64,000 nt of DNA from Melampsora larici-populina 98AG31. Taxonomy: Eukaryota > Basidiomycota > Pucciniomycetes > Pucciniales > Melampsoraceae. A program made the translations under genes and the position numbers. Shown piece by piece: positions 1-12,426 of this stretch; position 1 is the first letter of the stretch; each line of letters starts with the position of its first letter. The stretch spans positions 1,285,595 to 1,349,594 of the forward strand of contig NW_006768777.1 in NCBI RefSeq assembly GCF_000204055.1, written 5' to 3'. Under the pieces are notes generated by a model that had not been told where the DNA came from, searched no databases, and saw only the letters and a list, made by a program, of their open reading frames with translations.

Positions 1-1697
1 TGGACGAGGCGGGGAAGCAGGTGTCGAAGTAACCGAGGTATCGGCCGGAGTCTGATCTGCTCTACCCTTCCCTTTTCGGTCAGGCGTGACTGACTTTTTG
101 ACAGCGGCTTGAGATTTTACATCTGGGGTCTCCTGCTTCGGTTGGATGGGCGGGGTGTCAGATTGAGGCTGTAAAGAGGCTGCAAGCATCAATCCAGCAA
201 GTTCATCTTCGGAGTCATCATCGTCATCATCATCTTGAGCGCCACCGTTGGAACCGGCTTCTTCATCTTCTTCATCATCCTCATCCTCATCCTCATCCTC
301 ATCTTCATCTTCATCTTCTTTATCTTCATCTTCTTTATCTTCGTCTTCATCTGCTTCTTCATCATCATCTTTATCTTTATCTTCTTCATCTTCTTCTTCA
401 TCTTCTTCATCTTCACCCTCATCTTCTCCATTGAGAGTGTCACCTGTTGAGCTGGCTTCATCATCATGAGCGCCACCTGCGGAGCTAGCGTCGTCATCTT
501 CTGTTTCTGATGCCTGAGACTCGTGCAGTACCGCTGACTCGGCGTCCGTAAGGTCTTCGGAATCTGAGGATTGATCTCTGAAGAGCGGTAGATCGGGGTA
601 ATGGCGCGCTGGAGCCGCAGGCTGGTCGCTGGGCAGGGTGCAACTCGGAAGCTTCAGTTTCACGGGTCGGTGGATTGGACAGAGTAAAAAATCGACTCAC
701 AGTACCCTAAAGATATCGAGCTCTTCGTCTGGTACTTCCGAGCTATCTGCTCCATTAAGCCTTTCCCACTAATCAAATGTATGCGTCAGAGGTATGGCTC
801 CTCGCGTCATATTTGCTGCATATCGGTCAAGTAACATACCATAGAGCGATATATCACGTTTTCGAAGAAAGGTATTTTGTTTGAATCAACATCATAATGA
901 TTCATATCGACAAGAAATTCGTATGTGTTTGGAAACTGGTCGGTAGACTGATCGATCCAAGTAAAAACTGTATAGGTGGTCAACTCTTGATCGGTCTCAT
1001 CCGTACTTTCAAACACTCTGAAACAAATGCTCTGATCTATCAAGAATGTCCTTTCGAATTCTTCCACTACATGTAGTCGAACAAAACAGATAAGGTAAAT
1101 TGATGGTGAGAATGATCATATATGCTATCCAATCACAAACATTCGTCCCCTAATTCTTCACCCCCAGCCAAGACGCGGTTGATCGCCAATTCGAATTGAA
1201 AAGGTTCTGATGTTCGTCGAATTGTAGCCTCTGCATCCAGAAAGCTATTCCAAATGATAGAGCGCAATGTGATAGAGAACTTGGTCAGACCAAAGTATTA
1301 CTGTAAATAGTCTATAAGAATATTAACTGACATGCACTTCCTTTCGACCTTTTGAGCATATCCAGGACGTAGGATGTCAAGTCGACCGCCTGGTAAGTTG
1401 ATCAACAGGTCTGAAGAAACCTTCGATTCTTCCTCTGAGACGTGCAAGAATCATCAATATCAGGTAAGGTAATGATAATCAAATGAAGCACCTGTTGAAG
1501 ATCCAGAGATCACTTTTGACAAATAGAAAAACAAATCAGTATCAGCGGATCGAGTATTTATCGTTTTTGACTCCTATCTCGAACGAAAAGATGATAATTA
1601 CAATTGCGCATCTAAAGTTTGCAAGAAAAGCCAATCAGTGAGCAAGGTCTAAGATTAGGTATTGTTCTCAAAAATTCGGGGACTTACCATTTTAAAC
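1..1697 (-). CDS. VID27: VID27 homologue (3' part outside window)
   Basis: Vid27 proteins are conserved fungal and plant cytoplasmic proteins linked in yeast to vacuolar import and degradation; their biochemical role is not settled. Exons seen on the minus strand, from the 5' side: 1434-1332 (SSDLLINLPGGRLDILRPGY), 1244-1141 (FLDAEATIRRTSEPFQFELA, the family's N-terminal signature), 1066-840 (ERTFLIDQSICFR and the PH-like YEFLVDMNHYDVDS), 768-about 709 (WERLNGADSSEVPDEELDIF), then an exon from about 660 running off the window with a long Asp/Glu-rich tract (about 470-190). Phases agree across the introns at 1245-1331 (87 bp), 1067-1140 and 769-839. The acidic tract is typical of the family's middle; the C-terminal beta-propeller lies beyond base 1. 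The first exon is uncertain: an ATG at about 1697 (MFKM, followed by GTAAGT) is plausible. The gene is head-to-head with POLE2, about 250 bp between starts. Confidence 0.8.
190..470 (-). repeat. Acidic (GAD/GAR)n low-complexity coding tract
   Basis: Imperfect GAT/GAG/GAA trinucleotide runs on the minus strand encode nearly unbroken Asp/Glu inside the VID27 homologue. On the plus strand the same bases read as TCN/CTT runs and give spurious Ser-rich or Ile/Phe-rich open frames, which I discard. Such purine triplet runs change length easily, so the tract length may vary between alleles. Confidence 0.85.
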
Positions 1698-1954
1698 ATG
1701 ATGATGGAGGTCTCTTGGGTTAAATATGAGATTCTTTTTTTTGGTATGAAAGGTGTACGAGACCGAATTTGTCAAAGACATGAAGAACTCGACGCATGAA
1801 TTCAATAAAACATCTCCTCGCTCTGACAAGGTCGGGTTTGGTCGGATCAGAGATACAACAACCCGGTACCGCGACTGTGAGGTGATCTCCATCTCGAAGT
1901 CAAGAATGCTGAGCTGAAACTGAAGTTCTCAAGAGTTTCATTGAACACTTTACT
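1698..1954. promoter_or_regulatory. Shared intergenic region between VID27 and DPB2
   Basis: About 250 bp separate two divergently transcribed genes, so it must hold both promoters. I see no clear TATA box or repeated motif. Regulation from this sequence alone is not readable. Confidence 0.4.
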
Positions 1955-4618
1955 ATGAATCAATCATCAAATAATCGTACCCTCATTCATCGTGTCTTCA
2001 GCAAGGAACACTCTTTGATACTCAGAGGAGACGGTCTGAGATGGATCGAAGATATGCTAGCGCACTATAAAGTCAGCCCTGAAGATATTGAAGATACTCT
2101 CAACACACTCGCTACTGAGTGCGAATCGGAAGTCACCCTTAGAGGTCTTTAACAATTTTCTCTTCAAGCCTTACCCTGTTACCTTCAATTCAGGAATATG
2201 GAGAATTGCTTGGTCCAACCTCTCATGAGATATATATCCTCGTCTCTTTTTCAATACCTTGCAGGATTCCATTCGAGGCTGAATCAGACGGTCTTCGGTT
2301 TTTTGTGTCTTTTCCTCGATCTCGTCTTTTGTCCATCGTTGGATATGTGCAGACGCTTCGGCTGTTGTAGACCAACACATACTCCAGACTGTTTACGATC
2401 GTCTCTTGGCACCCACAGCTGAAGAACCTACCTTAAACGCCGATCATGAAGCTGACTCACTAATATCAGAGTCTCACACCTTCAAAGTCATCGATGCCTT
2501 TCAGATACCTAGGCTCACTTGGTCTGAAGATCGTAAAATATTTGAACTCTTCGAAGCTGGTAAATCCAAGCCCTCGATTTTGGGTCAGCCCATGAGTCGA
2601 TCACTTTATCTTCGAGATCGTTATCACGTCATCAAACAGGTCATCTTGCGCAACGAACATTTCTCTCCCCCTACCGTTGCAGGAGGCGCTGGTGCGGAGG
2701 AACGTGAAGAATACATGAAGGTCAATCCGCGATCATTATACACAAGTTGGCAATGCAACTCTTGATCACTCATCTGACCACTACGCAATAACAGTTGACT
2801 AGTACAAGGAACATGCTTGGTCGCGCTGGACAAAGGTTTTTACTATTTGGTATGTTGAGTAGAATGCAGGATTATTCTTACTGTCTAGAAGATCTAGATG
2901 GTAGGGTTAAACTTGATTTATCCAATGCTGTAAGTCCATGCAGCCAACACCCATGCACCTCGAGCTCTGGCGCGCTGATTGACTTTTGCTTCCCGTCTCG
3001 TTAATCCAAAGACTCCAGCTGAGGGATTTTTCACAGAAGGATGTTTTGTCTTGGCGGAGGGTGAATATCAGGCAGATGAAAGTTTTCGCGTCTTGGAGAT
3101 TGGCCATCCACCCTCTGAGCAACGTGATGTTTGCAGGTGAGCACCGAGATAAACTTTGCGATCATTGAGGCAAGATTTCCCTCTCATGATGTTTTCTCCG
3201 CCCTGAACAGAAAGCAATTCGCTCACATAGACTTCACAGGAACAGGAGCGCTTCCGTTGAGTGAAGAAGCGAAATTGGTCAAGGCTGAATCAGCAAGCGA
3301 TACACAATTTATAGTGTCAGTACCATCTTCTCGAGTGAAATAACATAATCTCTCACATAAGATTTAACTTTATGTCCCGTCTGTTGTTGATAGGATGTCG
3401 GATTTCTACCTTGATAACCCAAGTGTACTCATCAATTTCGAAAGAATCTTGGATGGTTACGAGGACCAATTTCAATCGTCTGGAGGAGGAATTCGGCCGC
3501 CCCCTGTATGGGTCTTATGTGGCGACTTTTCGCAAAAACCGTTCATCTTCGATGGTAACATGACAATGGCTTACACAGGTAGGTGTGATATCTGCAGAAC
3601 ACGCACCATACAGAGTTGGCGACTGATTATTTTGTGACACTTGTGCATGTCTGTCTGCTTCGTACACGCTGGGTGATAGCGTTATTCACCAAGTTGGCCA
3701 ACTCTTTATCAAAGTATTCTAACATCACCCCGTACATTCACCTGGTGATTGTCCCCGGTCCACACGATCCTTGGAGCTCAACCACACTGCCTCGTTCCTC
3801 CCTCCCCCTTCCAATCGTCAAACCTCTCCTTGCTTCAGCCAGTCGAATTCCAAAGGAAAATATTCATCTTGTGTCTAATCCATGTCGGATTAGATGGATG
3901 TCACAGGAGTTAGTGATTTGTAGGGAAAACCTTATGAGTAAGATGTGTCGGAACCTTGTTAGTGAGTCTCTCAAGGATCCTACTTCAGCTATGGACAGCG
4001 AAAGAGAAGATATGGCCAAGTTTGTGAGTTCTTGATCATCACGGCTGCGAGTCTCATACCAGTTCCGAAGTACTGATGACTTTCATGCACGGGTGTGATG
4101 TAGTTGGTTCAAACAATATTAGACCAAGCTCATTTATCTCCTCTGGCACTCAACGTCCGACCGGTTCTTTGGGAATTTGATCAAGCACTTCGCCTCTACC
4201 CCATGCCCACAACGGTCAGTGTGTGCATCAACAAGAACACTTCTTGAGTGGATATGCGTGCTGAGTTGAGGCTCTATGGCCATAAACCTGGATGTGTATA
4301 TACTACAGCTGGTACTTGCCGATAGCTATCCACCTTATCGACTGACATATGAAGGATGCCATGTATTTAACCCTGGAAGTTTCGGAGTAGGCTCCAAGCC
4401 GATTTGGGCAAATTATCACGTGGCAACACGTACAAGTGAAGAAAGGTAAGTGCCAATTCAAGAGCTCAATGACGATAGCTGAGTCAAGCAGGCACTGATT
4501 GTTTGATGTTTCCGTTCTCACCATCCGTCTTCTCCTGTGGCTGTGAATGATGCCCCTTCGACCTAACGCATCAAACAAATCCAACATGGGGTCTTAATAT
4601 AGTGAGCTTCCAAGTTGA
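1955..4618 (+). CDS. DPB2: DNA polymerase epsilon subunit 2 (B subunit)
   Basis: The B subunit scaffolds the Pol epsilon holoenzyme and links it to the CMG helicase; its C-terminal calcineurin-like phosphoesterase fold is catalytically dead. The N-terminal helical domain is in exon 1 (1955-2144; [18 protein letters not shown]). From 2372 follow [28 protein letters not shown] and [20 protein letters not shown]. The OB-fold region (from about 2793) has [16 protein letters not shown] and [15 protein letters not shown], then [15 protein letters not shown]. The phosphoesterase region has [26 protein letters not shown] and [13 protein letters not shown]. The C-terminus has [13 protein letters not shown] and ends ESELPS across a 157-bp intron (4446-4602), stop 4616-4618. 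About ten introns, mostly GTGAGT/GTAAGT-like; the first (2145-2371) is 227 bp. The gene looks intact. The order of motifs along the strand makes the assignment secure; individual exon edges are less so. Confidence 0.9.
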
Positions 4619-6869
4619 TGATACATGTCTTGGTCTTCATCAAATTATCTGGCATATGTCACATGTATCACATGTAAACAGTGAAGAAGTGTAAGAACCA
4701 AGTCTGCTGCATAGATGTACCAAGATTCTGGCAACTCAAAAGTGATTGATTGGCATCAGGAGGATCGTGAGGTCCTTTCAACTTTGCACGATTCATCCAC
4801 TCCACCTCTGTGATTCTGTTCATGTGAGAACTTGATACCCTGCCTGTTCATATTCTAGATGGCTGCACCCCAATTCATAGCATGGAGTACAATTAGGGAA
4901 CTGGCATTGCCAGAATACAAATCTACATAAATGGTAGCTGTACAACTAAAGAGGTTGGAAAGGCAGAAGTGTTGTGGATGCATCCTCCTGTTCTGTCCCA
5001 TCATTTTGCATGTTTTTCATATTTTCACACCCATAGTGTATGTGAGGTTGGAAACTTGGGTTGTGCCTAAAACTTGCAGCAATTAAGAATTGACCTTGTA
5101 AGACTGATAAACTCATCAATCTCCATCCAATACCTTCATTGCCTGCATGATCCTAACCTAACAAAGTCCCTCTTGGCAAGCAAGCCTGCAAGAGAGGGAC
5201 TTATGGGTTATTCACAAAATTTGGTGTGTGTGCAAGAACTTTTGGCTGGGGAGTTTTCCAACCCACCATAACTTCTTACCCTTCAAATAAACAGTCTTTG
5301 GATCAAAGAAGAGTCGTGTGTGCCTACTAGATGTGCATACATTCATGTATCTAACTGTGTATTTGATGCAATGATTGCAAAGCAATGAAATGCTAAAGTT
5401 TGCAAAAAACCAAAATCTCTGAGCAAGCTGTCCAACCTGTCAAAACTTAAAGCTCAGACCAGACAAAATGAAATATTACACATAAACCCATTTTTCAAGT
5501 CTTTCTGTAGTGCTTTCCTGAAACCAGAAGATAGATTGCAAAGAAACAGTATGTGGAGGTTGTGCGGGTGCACAGGACCTTTCTTCAGTCCAAAGACTGT
5601 CTATTTGTAGGGTAAGAAGTTATGGTGGATGGAAAAACTCCATAGCCACAAGTTTCTTGCTCACATACCAAATTTTGTGGATAACCCATAAGTCCCTCTC
5701 TCACAAGTTGCAGGTTTTCTCACTGAGAGGGAATTTGTGAGGTCAGTGCATGATTCACAAGCCACTGTTTGGCTCTCATCAAGGAATCAGTCATTTCCTT
5801 CAATCATTCAGTCAGGTATAGTGAGGAAAATATGGAGCAGGATCTCAAAACACTGACATTATTTCTCATCTGGCTTTGGCACCTTGACCATCTCTGGCTT
5901 CCAACACCAGTATCCAACAGCTGAGACAAAATATGACACCCTTTTGAATTTTCAAATTTTTATAGACATCAGCCCAATCCTTGGTAATCTTGGACCAATT
6001 CTGTGTTTCTAGATTTTCACAAACTTCCACTGTCTCCCTGTGGGTCACCTTAGAACCTGAATAGTATGCAGAAGTATAATTGTTGCAAGAGTATTGGAAA
6101 ACACAGGAGGATGCAAACATTATTGTTCCCTATCTTCCAGACTCATTGTACTGGATTTCTGGGACTTTTTTGTGGTTCTGCATTTCTAAACTTAGGTGTA
6201 AATGTGTATTTGGCATAGTGTGTTAATCAAACTGATGTCCAAGCCACATTTTGTTTCAATACCCAGCATTGTCAGCATCCAGGAAGCTGTCATCTGAGAT
6301 GTCCTAGAATGTTGACCCCAAGAAGGAAACAGTCTGAGGAAATTATGCAAGGGTTGTTTTGGGCCAACACATTGCTTCTAGCTTTAGCATCAAAGTGTAG
6401 GCTAGCCATTCAAGCACTCTCATCACACAGCCAGTTGTATGGTAGTCGTACCCCAGTCCTTATTCCAGATATTGCCACAAGCATGAAATCCAAGTTCTTT
6501 GCCCCAATTTTTTGGGGGGTATGGTCTCTTTTAGTCTCAATTCTTCTTTGAGTAGCTTGGAACTGAACCAAGAACTCTTTTGTACAATGTGCAGCATTGT
6601 CTCATACAGGTAATGGTGAGGTATGTTTTATGATGTTGCTTGCACAAAACTTTAGATTAAGATTGTTACCTCAACTTGATCATAATTTTGTAAATAGTGT
6701 CATAATCTAATGATTCCCAAATATGATGATCTATTACAACTTCAAATGAACAAAATATGAGATGCTTAAGACAAAACCCAACTTAAACAAATCATCACAT
6801 CTTGAACCATGCTTCAATTGTTAAAACATATAAAGAAACTCTAATAGTCCTCTGATTGAATTCTAACGT
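4619..6869. other. Intergenic, no gene seen
   Basis: AT-rich spacer between DPB2 and the 3' end of the P5A ATPase gene. Open frames are short and resemble nothing. It contains the foldback repeat listed separately. CATGTATC/CATGTAAAC-type words recur around 4640-4680. These two neighbours converge on the region, so no promoter is required here. Confidence 0.5.
5135..5760. repeat. Foldback repeat with two arms of about 170 bp
   Basis: The left arm (about 5135-5305) and right arm (about 5580-5760) are imperfect reverse complements separated by about 275 bp. Anchors: GGGACTTATGGGTTATTCAC near 5196 pairs with GTGGATAACCCATAAGTCCC near 5677, and CCACCATAACTTCTTACCC at 5263 pairs with GGGTAAGAAGTTATGGTGG at 5610. 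The outer ends fade into mismatch, so I could not define termini or a target duplication. It is probably an old miniature foldback transposon. It has no coding capacity. Confidence 0.7.
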
Positions 6870-9800
6870 TTATTTAGCTTTACTAGATTTGCCCTTCCTT
6901 TGTCTCAATGCTTTTTCATCTTCACCAGATGATGTTGATGATGATCCAATCAATTTCTTCTCTAAATTAGCAATCGCTTCTGCTTCTGCTTTTTCATCTT
7001 CAATTGCTTTCAATTTAGATTTTTCAGTTTCTTCTATTCTTCTTCTTTCTTCTCTTCTTTCAATTCCTTTTGTGACCATCGGTCTCGGTCTGACATCTGA
7101 CAAAAGGTTCTTGGCAATGATTTCCATCAAGAATGAACCACCAAAATCAAGGAGCATGACAATACACAATTGAGTTCGGAACTAATATTGATGGATTTAG
7201 GTCAAAGTGAGTTCCAAACAAATGATCAGTATCATTTCAACTTTTCTTAAAAGTCACCCGTTCTTATAGAGTCACGATCAAACACGGGGTTCACAAAATC
7301 GGACTTACGCTTGTTGGCATGTCCACCAGTTGTAGCCATCCATTAGCCTCCGGTACAAAGTTTGTTGCACCACAAAATGCTACTGCTGCGGCTCCCAGTA
7401 ATCCGTAAAAGAGCGGTTTGTTTTCTTTGATGTCCTCCCGGAACGGTCGGCCTTGGAAGTTAACTGCGAATGTTGCTACACTCTGACAGGTCGACAAGAG
7501 ATATATAGCGCTGTTTAGCAGACTTGGCTCAAATTCAGCATCCAAATTGATGTCTTTCGATCGACTGTAAAGCCTCGGAACCATTGATCAGTCGAGCTTT
7601 CAAAATGAGGTTCTAAATGGTCAACGACGATGAGAGACTCACGGCGATGTCTTTTCACACAGTGCGGTAATGTAGATCAACGCTGCAAGATGGCAGAAGA
7701 ACTGAGCCATCACAGTCACCACCACGTATCCATTGAAGATACTACCCTGTGGACGCTCCTTTGAGAGCCTCTCAACCGGCTGAGACAATAAATCCATCAA
7801 ACATCTCGTCAAAAGGGCCATCGAGGATTGAGATGATACATACAATTCCGGAAAGACTTACCTTAGCACGAGATATACAGAGGAAACATGCCGACATGCA
7901 CATGCCCTGGATGGTCATTTGATAATCACCAAACTTGACCCCGTCCAGATATTGGACACTCAAACTGTAAGCTGAGATGAGACAGTTGGATGCTAGGATT
8001 TTGTACATCTGAGTTGTAGCCACGAGTGTACATCTACCCTGTCGTATGATAGTCGAGACAGCGGCAACATGTGACAGTTTTGATGTGAAAGGCGCCGCCA
8101 CTGAAGCGTCACCCAGTTTGATTTGAGGTGGTCCGCCCGAATCTTCTTCCATGTCGGCCATTTTGGAAGTGATGTCGCTCAAGTTGAACTGTTTGTCGAA
8201 AGAAACACTTGTTCAATCGTGTCATTGATTTTCAGTGGAGAAAGGGATATTAAGTGTGGCCGATGAATTACCTTTTCCATTGGGTTCGCCTTACGCGCCT
8301 CATGGCCACTTTTCAGTGCTTTTTGTTGAACCTCAACCAATTCTGGGTAAATCTGTGCAAGAGGAGCTGGTACAGAAGGCGGTGGCTGGTTGAGTCTTTG
8401 AGAGATTTTCAGTTGAGTCTCCCAAATCTTTTTCAAACGCTCATTTCGCTGATGTTCCGCTATGGCTTTCAAATCTTCGGGCGAGCCGTCCAGCAATGCT
8501 ACACCTACATGTGCCGCCTTCAAGGCACCTACATCATTTGTACCATCACCAGCCATAAGAGTGACATAGCCGAGTGATCGAAGGGAAGTGACCACCATCT
8601 CTTTTTGAGAGGGTGAGACTCGAGCATATACCCATACATTCTGGACTAGATCGTGCCAATTGGGTGTCGTTGAAAAGTGCGTGACCGCCGTACCGGTCAT
8701 ACATAAGTCGTAGTCATCAAGTATCTTGCGGTCAATCGGCTTTGCAGGGTCGGCTGGAATAATCAGACTATCATCCACAGTTCTCCATACCAGATCTGAA
8801 TAGGTAGACACGTCTTTATGAGAATACGGATACGGGAAATCAGAGAATAAACCCGTCTACAGTACCTGTATCACTTGTGGCATTCTCCCGTTTGTCAAGA
8901 ATTAAGCACTGCCGATCTACAATTTCGACCTCTCGAGCCACATGAACGGCCGTCAAGGGGTTATCGCCGGTGATCATGACACACTGTGCATCAAAACAAG
9001 TCAGCAAAAAAACCTGTGGATGATGTGTTCAAAAGATAGAACTTACCCGATGAGATGAGTCAGCGAGCATTTTCAATGTCTCGATCGCATCCGGCTTCAG
9101 AGGGCAAGTGAAAACCAGAAAACCGGCAAACACAAGATCACGCTCGACTTGATCCCGTGTGAGGTCATTCAATTTACCGACCCCACTGATATCCATAAAT
9201 TTGTAAGCCAAGGTCAGTACACGGCTTCCACGACGCGTGTAGTACTTATAAGTATCCTCATAATGGGATGGGACCTGAGCTATCATTGTCTTAAGAACTT
9301 CAGGTGCGCCTTTGACAGAGACCATAGTTTTGCTTTGTCGATCAGGCATCATGACCGTTGAGACAGTAGACATCCGCTTCAGCAGTGACGAAAACTGAAA
9401 CCTGCGACGAATTTGAATCGACGCGCGATGGAGGGGCTCAGTCGAGGATGGGAGAATAGTGTCTCCTAGATGTGGTAGAACCTAGGTACGTCAGATGTGA
9501 TCGGAAAGGGTTTGAAAAGCTAGTCAATTTGCACCTTTAGTCAAATTCCACCCAGCAGCATCGATTGTTGTTTTTTCCATGGGATCACCGATGACACCAT
9601 CTTCGAGGAGTACAAGAGCATGGGCTGAGGCGAGTGTAAGTGTAGTCTCTAGATTAGTTTGATTGAGCGGCACGAGTCGCAATAAGTCCTGCTGACTACA
9701 AAGAAATGAAAATCAGCTTCATTAATGGCCTACTCATTTGCGTGCTCGATGACGATGCTCACTCGACCCCAACCACACCTTCTACCATGAGGTCTTCGCC

Positions 9801-11643
9801 GGTAATTGTTCCGGTTTTGTCGAAGCAACAAATATCGACCCGACCCGCGGAAGGAATTCTGAAGGGCTCCGTGCAAAAAATCGCTGTCAAATGAGAAACT
9901 GTAAATGGACAACATCTAGTGGACTTCACAAATGATTGAAAAATCACTGACCATATTTCGATAGCGCAACCAACGAAGCATTCACAGCCATGGATAGTTC
10001 CATAGGCAATTCTGGTGGCACGACCGAAGTGATGATGATGACACAATCCAAGAGGAGCTTGGAGCGCTTGAGGTTGCGCTCCACTCCCTTGACCCATACG
10101 TAACGACTTGCAATGATGGCAAAGAACATGAGGAAAGCCAAGAAGAGAAAGCTCTCAAAGTTATTGGCCGTGACTTTTTCAGTGGAAAAGATCATTGTCC
10201 GGACCAATTGACCTTGAGTGGTACCAAATCCTGTACGTAAAACGGTAGCTAGACAACCACCATCGGGTGTAGTGATGTGTTTTTGACCTTTGACAGCCTC
10301 TTGAGGTGTCACCTGTAAAATCTTTGTACCACCAAATAGTCCTGAATTGCGATCTGCACCGAGGAAATCCAAGCGATCTGAACCAGTCCTCAACTCTACA
10401 GATTCCTTCAAGAGCGGAGTTGATTCACCCGACAACATCGCCTCACTTGCAATACAAGAGCCACGTAGAAGCAGTAGATCGCATGGCACACCAGAATCTT
10501 CCTTGGTCCGCAATACTGACACAAGATCACCTGGTACAAGATCTTCGGTTGAGATCTCAGCCCACTTTCCACAACGATAGACCTGGATCATGTAAGGCTT
10601 GATCGACATTGTGCGAAACTCATTGAGGGTCCGAAGACGTTGGAAGACCGTAGTACATTCAAAGACAATGAGCATGAATAGTGTGAATAAGCTGTAATAC
10701 CAATATTGATCGAGAAACCAAAGTCCGACGGAGAACATCTGAAAGACGAAGAAGGGTGCCTGCATGTGTTCACCCAAAAGCTCAAAGAAGGTCGGTACGG
10801 GGATATTGAAAGTGTTTTTGCCATAGAGTTCCTTAGTCAAAGCTAGATCTGTCTCTGTAGCAATTCCGGTAGTACTATTAAAAGTGGCTAGAGTAGGGTT
10901 CTGGTCTGAAGGGTAAGCCAACAAGTTGAAGGTGTTTGTTTCAGGGGTGTAGAAGTAATCGTCACGTTGGTATTCGATGAATAGAACAGTCTCCTTCTCG
11001 GGTTCACTCGCTTTGGAATTCGGCTTCTTGACAGTTCGCTGAGAGCGCTGAATGGGGCAGAAGGCAGGGCTACCACGATTAGGTTTAGGGATTGCTTTGA
11101 TGATATTAGCTGATTGAATGTCTGCCACCTGAAGAAAACAACATAATATAAGATAATGGGTTTGAGAAGGTATGTCAGGAGATTCAAGCTGATCACCTGC
11201 CAACACGTTGCTACTTGTCTGATACGAGTACTCCAACGGGTAGAGAGCCAAGTCAAAGCATGTCCGCCAAAGACGGTGACACAAAGCAGAAAAGTCCATT
11301 CCTGAGACTCGCCATCAACTGATCGGAGATATTTGTCATACCTGAGGAAGTGCAGCTCAGTATTCGATTTTTTCGCAAATACTGGTAGAAAATCAAACTC
11401 ACTCCACAAAATAAGCATAAGCTGCTAAAGGATATGCAACTAAGAATGGGAAGACGTAGAAATGTGTGATGAGAGGCCTAAGCTTCAGGAGAACAACGGA
11501 ATCGATGTCTGAGGAGACTATCTTAGGAGCGGTAGAAGACCTGATCGAATCGGAGATGATTGTGAGTTATAAATCTAAGATTGAGGTGAAAGATAAAAAG
11601 AAAAGAAATAGAAAGAAAGAAAGAAATGCTGATGGACTGACAT
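6870..11643 (-). CDS. SPF1: P5A-type P-type ATPase (Spf1/ATP13A1 family)
   Basis: ER membrane P5A ATPase, known to extract mis-inserted transmembrane helices from the ER. Order on the minus strand: N-terminal membrane hairpin ([19 protein letters not shown]; exon 11540-11403, then 11341-11197). A large exon follows (11128-9952) with actuator motif MLSGES and the P5A-specific helix-4 motif [13 protein letters not shown]. Then come the phosphorylation site [14 protein letters not shown] near 9805, the nucleotide domain ([11 protein letters not shown]), [12 protein letters not shown] near 8970 and hinge [20 protein letters not shown] near 8530. The C-terminal membrane segments lie in several exons from 8180 to 7290. 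The last exon (about 7130-6870) encodes a charged tail ending GKSSKAK. All catalytic motifs are present, so the pump should be active. The start seems to be ATG split by an intron (AT at 11643-11642, G at 11540); see findings. It is divergent from the 7TM paralogue at 12427. Confidence 0.92.
11541..11641 (-). other. Predicted intron splitting the P5A start codon
   Basis: The donor is GTCAGT directly after AT and the acceptor TCAG precedes G-TCT-TCT-ACC, so splicing creates ATG TCT TCT ACC in frame with the conserved N-terminus. Without splicing, the frame upstream of TCT TCT meets TAA (GAT TTA TAA) and offers no Met. The same GTCAGT donor is used in the VID27 gene of this window. A pyrimidine-rich stretch precedes the acceptor. 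Intron length is 101 bp. Confidence 0.6.
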
Positions 11644-12426
11644 GATGATTTGAGTGAAGTATTCTTGAATTCGATCGAAGTGGTAAATCCACTCTTCCCT
11701 CTTGACCCGATTCACCTCAAAAATCTGATAAACTTACACAGATGTTACATGTGCATACATACATACGTGGCAACATATCACACATGCTCATGAGTCGTGA
11801 CATGACTCTCAATTTTGCATCACAGAAGCTCATGGCTCAGGCTGACTCTGAGTCTCTCAATGGGTGTTCCAAATCTTCAAGCTGAGCAAATTTGCAATAT
11901 CAAGAAGGTAAGCCAAACTCATTCAGAGGTAGTCTGAAAGATCATGATTGAGTTCATGTTCACGACTTCATGCTACATTGTGATGCGCACACGGCAGATT
12001 GTTGCACGATGTCCAAACTTGCAATGCGACCCAAAACCAACCAGCTTGAACGATTGCCATGACATCGATGGTTGAAAGAAGCCTTGGTAATCAAAGTCAC
12101 TGAACTAGTCTTAGCTAGTCAGAGTCTGACTCCGACTCTGACCTTCAAGTTGCGTAATTAGTTTTCAATCTCAAGAATATATATGTCCATCTCGCGATCA
12201 CTGACTTTCTTTCATGACCCCTCGTCACTTGACTCGTTTCACATTAGTCTTAACACCGCCAGCGGTATACATTTGTTTATTTATTTATTTCAAACTGATT
12301 TATTTCAATCATCCTTGGTATTTTAACAATCCATCCTACTTCTGTGCCTCTACCTTGCACTCCACATATCATCGCCAAGCGCGGACGACAAACTTCCTTA
12401 AGCCAATCAAAGGGTGAAAGTAAAAG
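11644..12426. promoter_or_regulatory. Divergent promoter region, P5A ATPase / 7TM gene A
   Basis: About 780 bp between two divergent starts. It holds a short CATA-type run (about 11750-11770) and several TGACTC/GAGTCA-like words (about 11790-11850 and 12105-12140), which resemble AP-1/Gcn4-type sites but are not proven. No other gene is visible. Confidence 0.35.

Noticed and set aside
235..497. Ser-rich, Ile/Phe-rich and Met/Lys-rich open frames over the triplet tract
   Set aside because: They are off-frame readings of the acidic codon run in the VID27 homologue.
1692..1892. 66-codon minus frame upstream of VID27
   Set aside because: No family resemblance; it sits in the divergent promoter and lacks continuity with the VID27 exons.
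7772..10602. Plus-strand frames opposite the P5A ATPase
   Set aside because: Antisense shadows of exons carrying [16 protein letters not shown] and GDGTND motifs.
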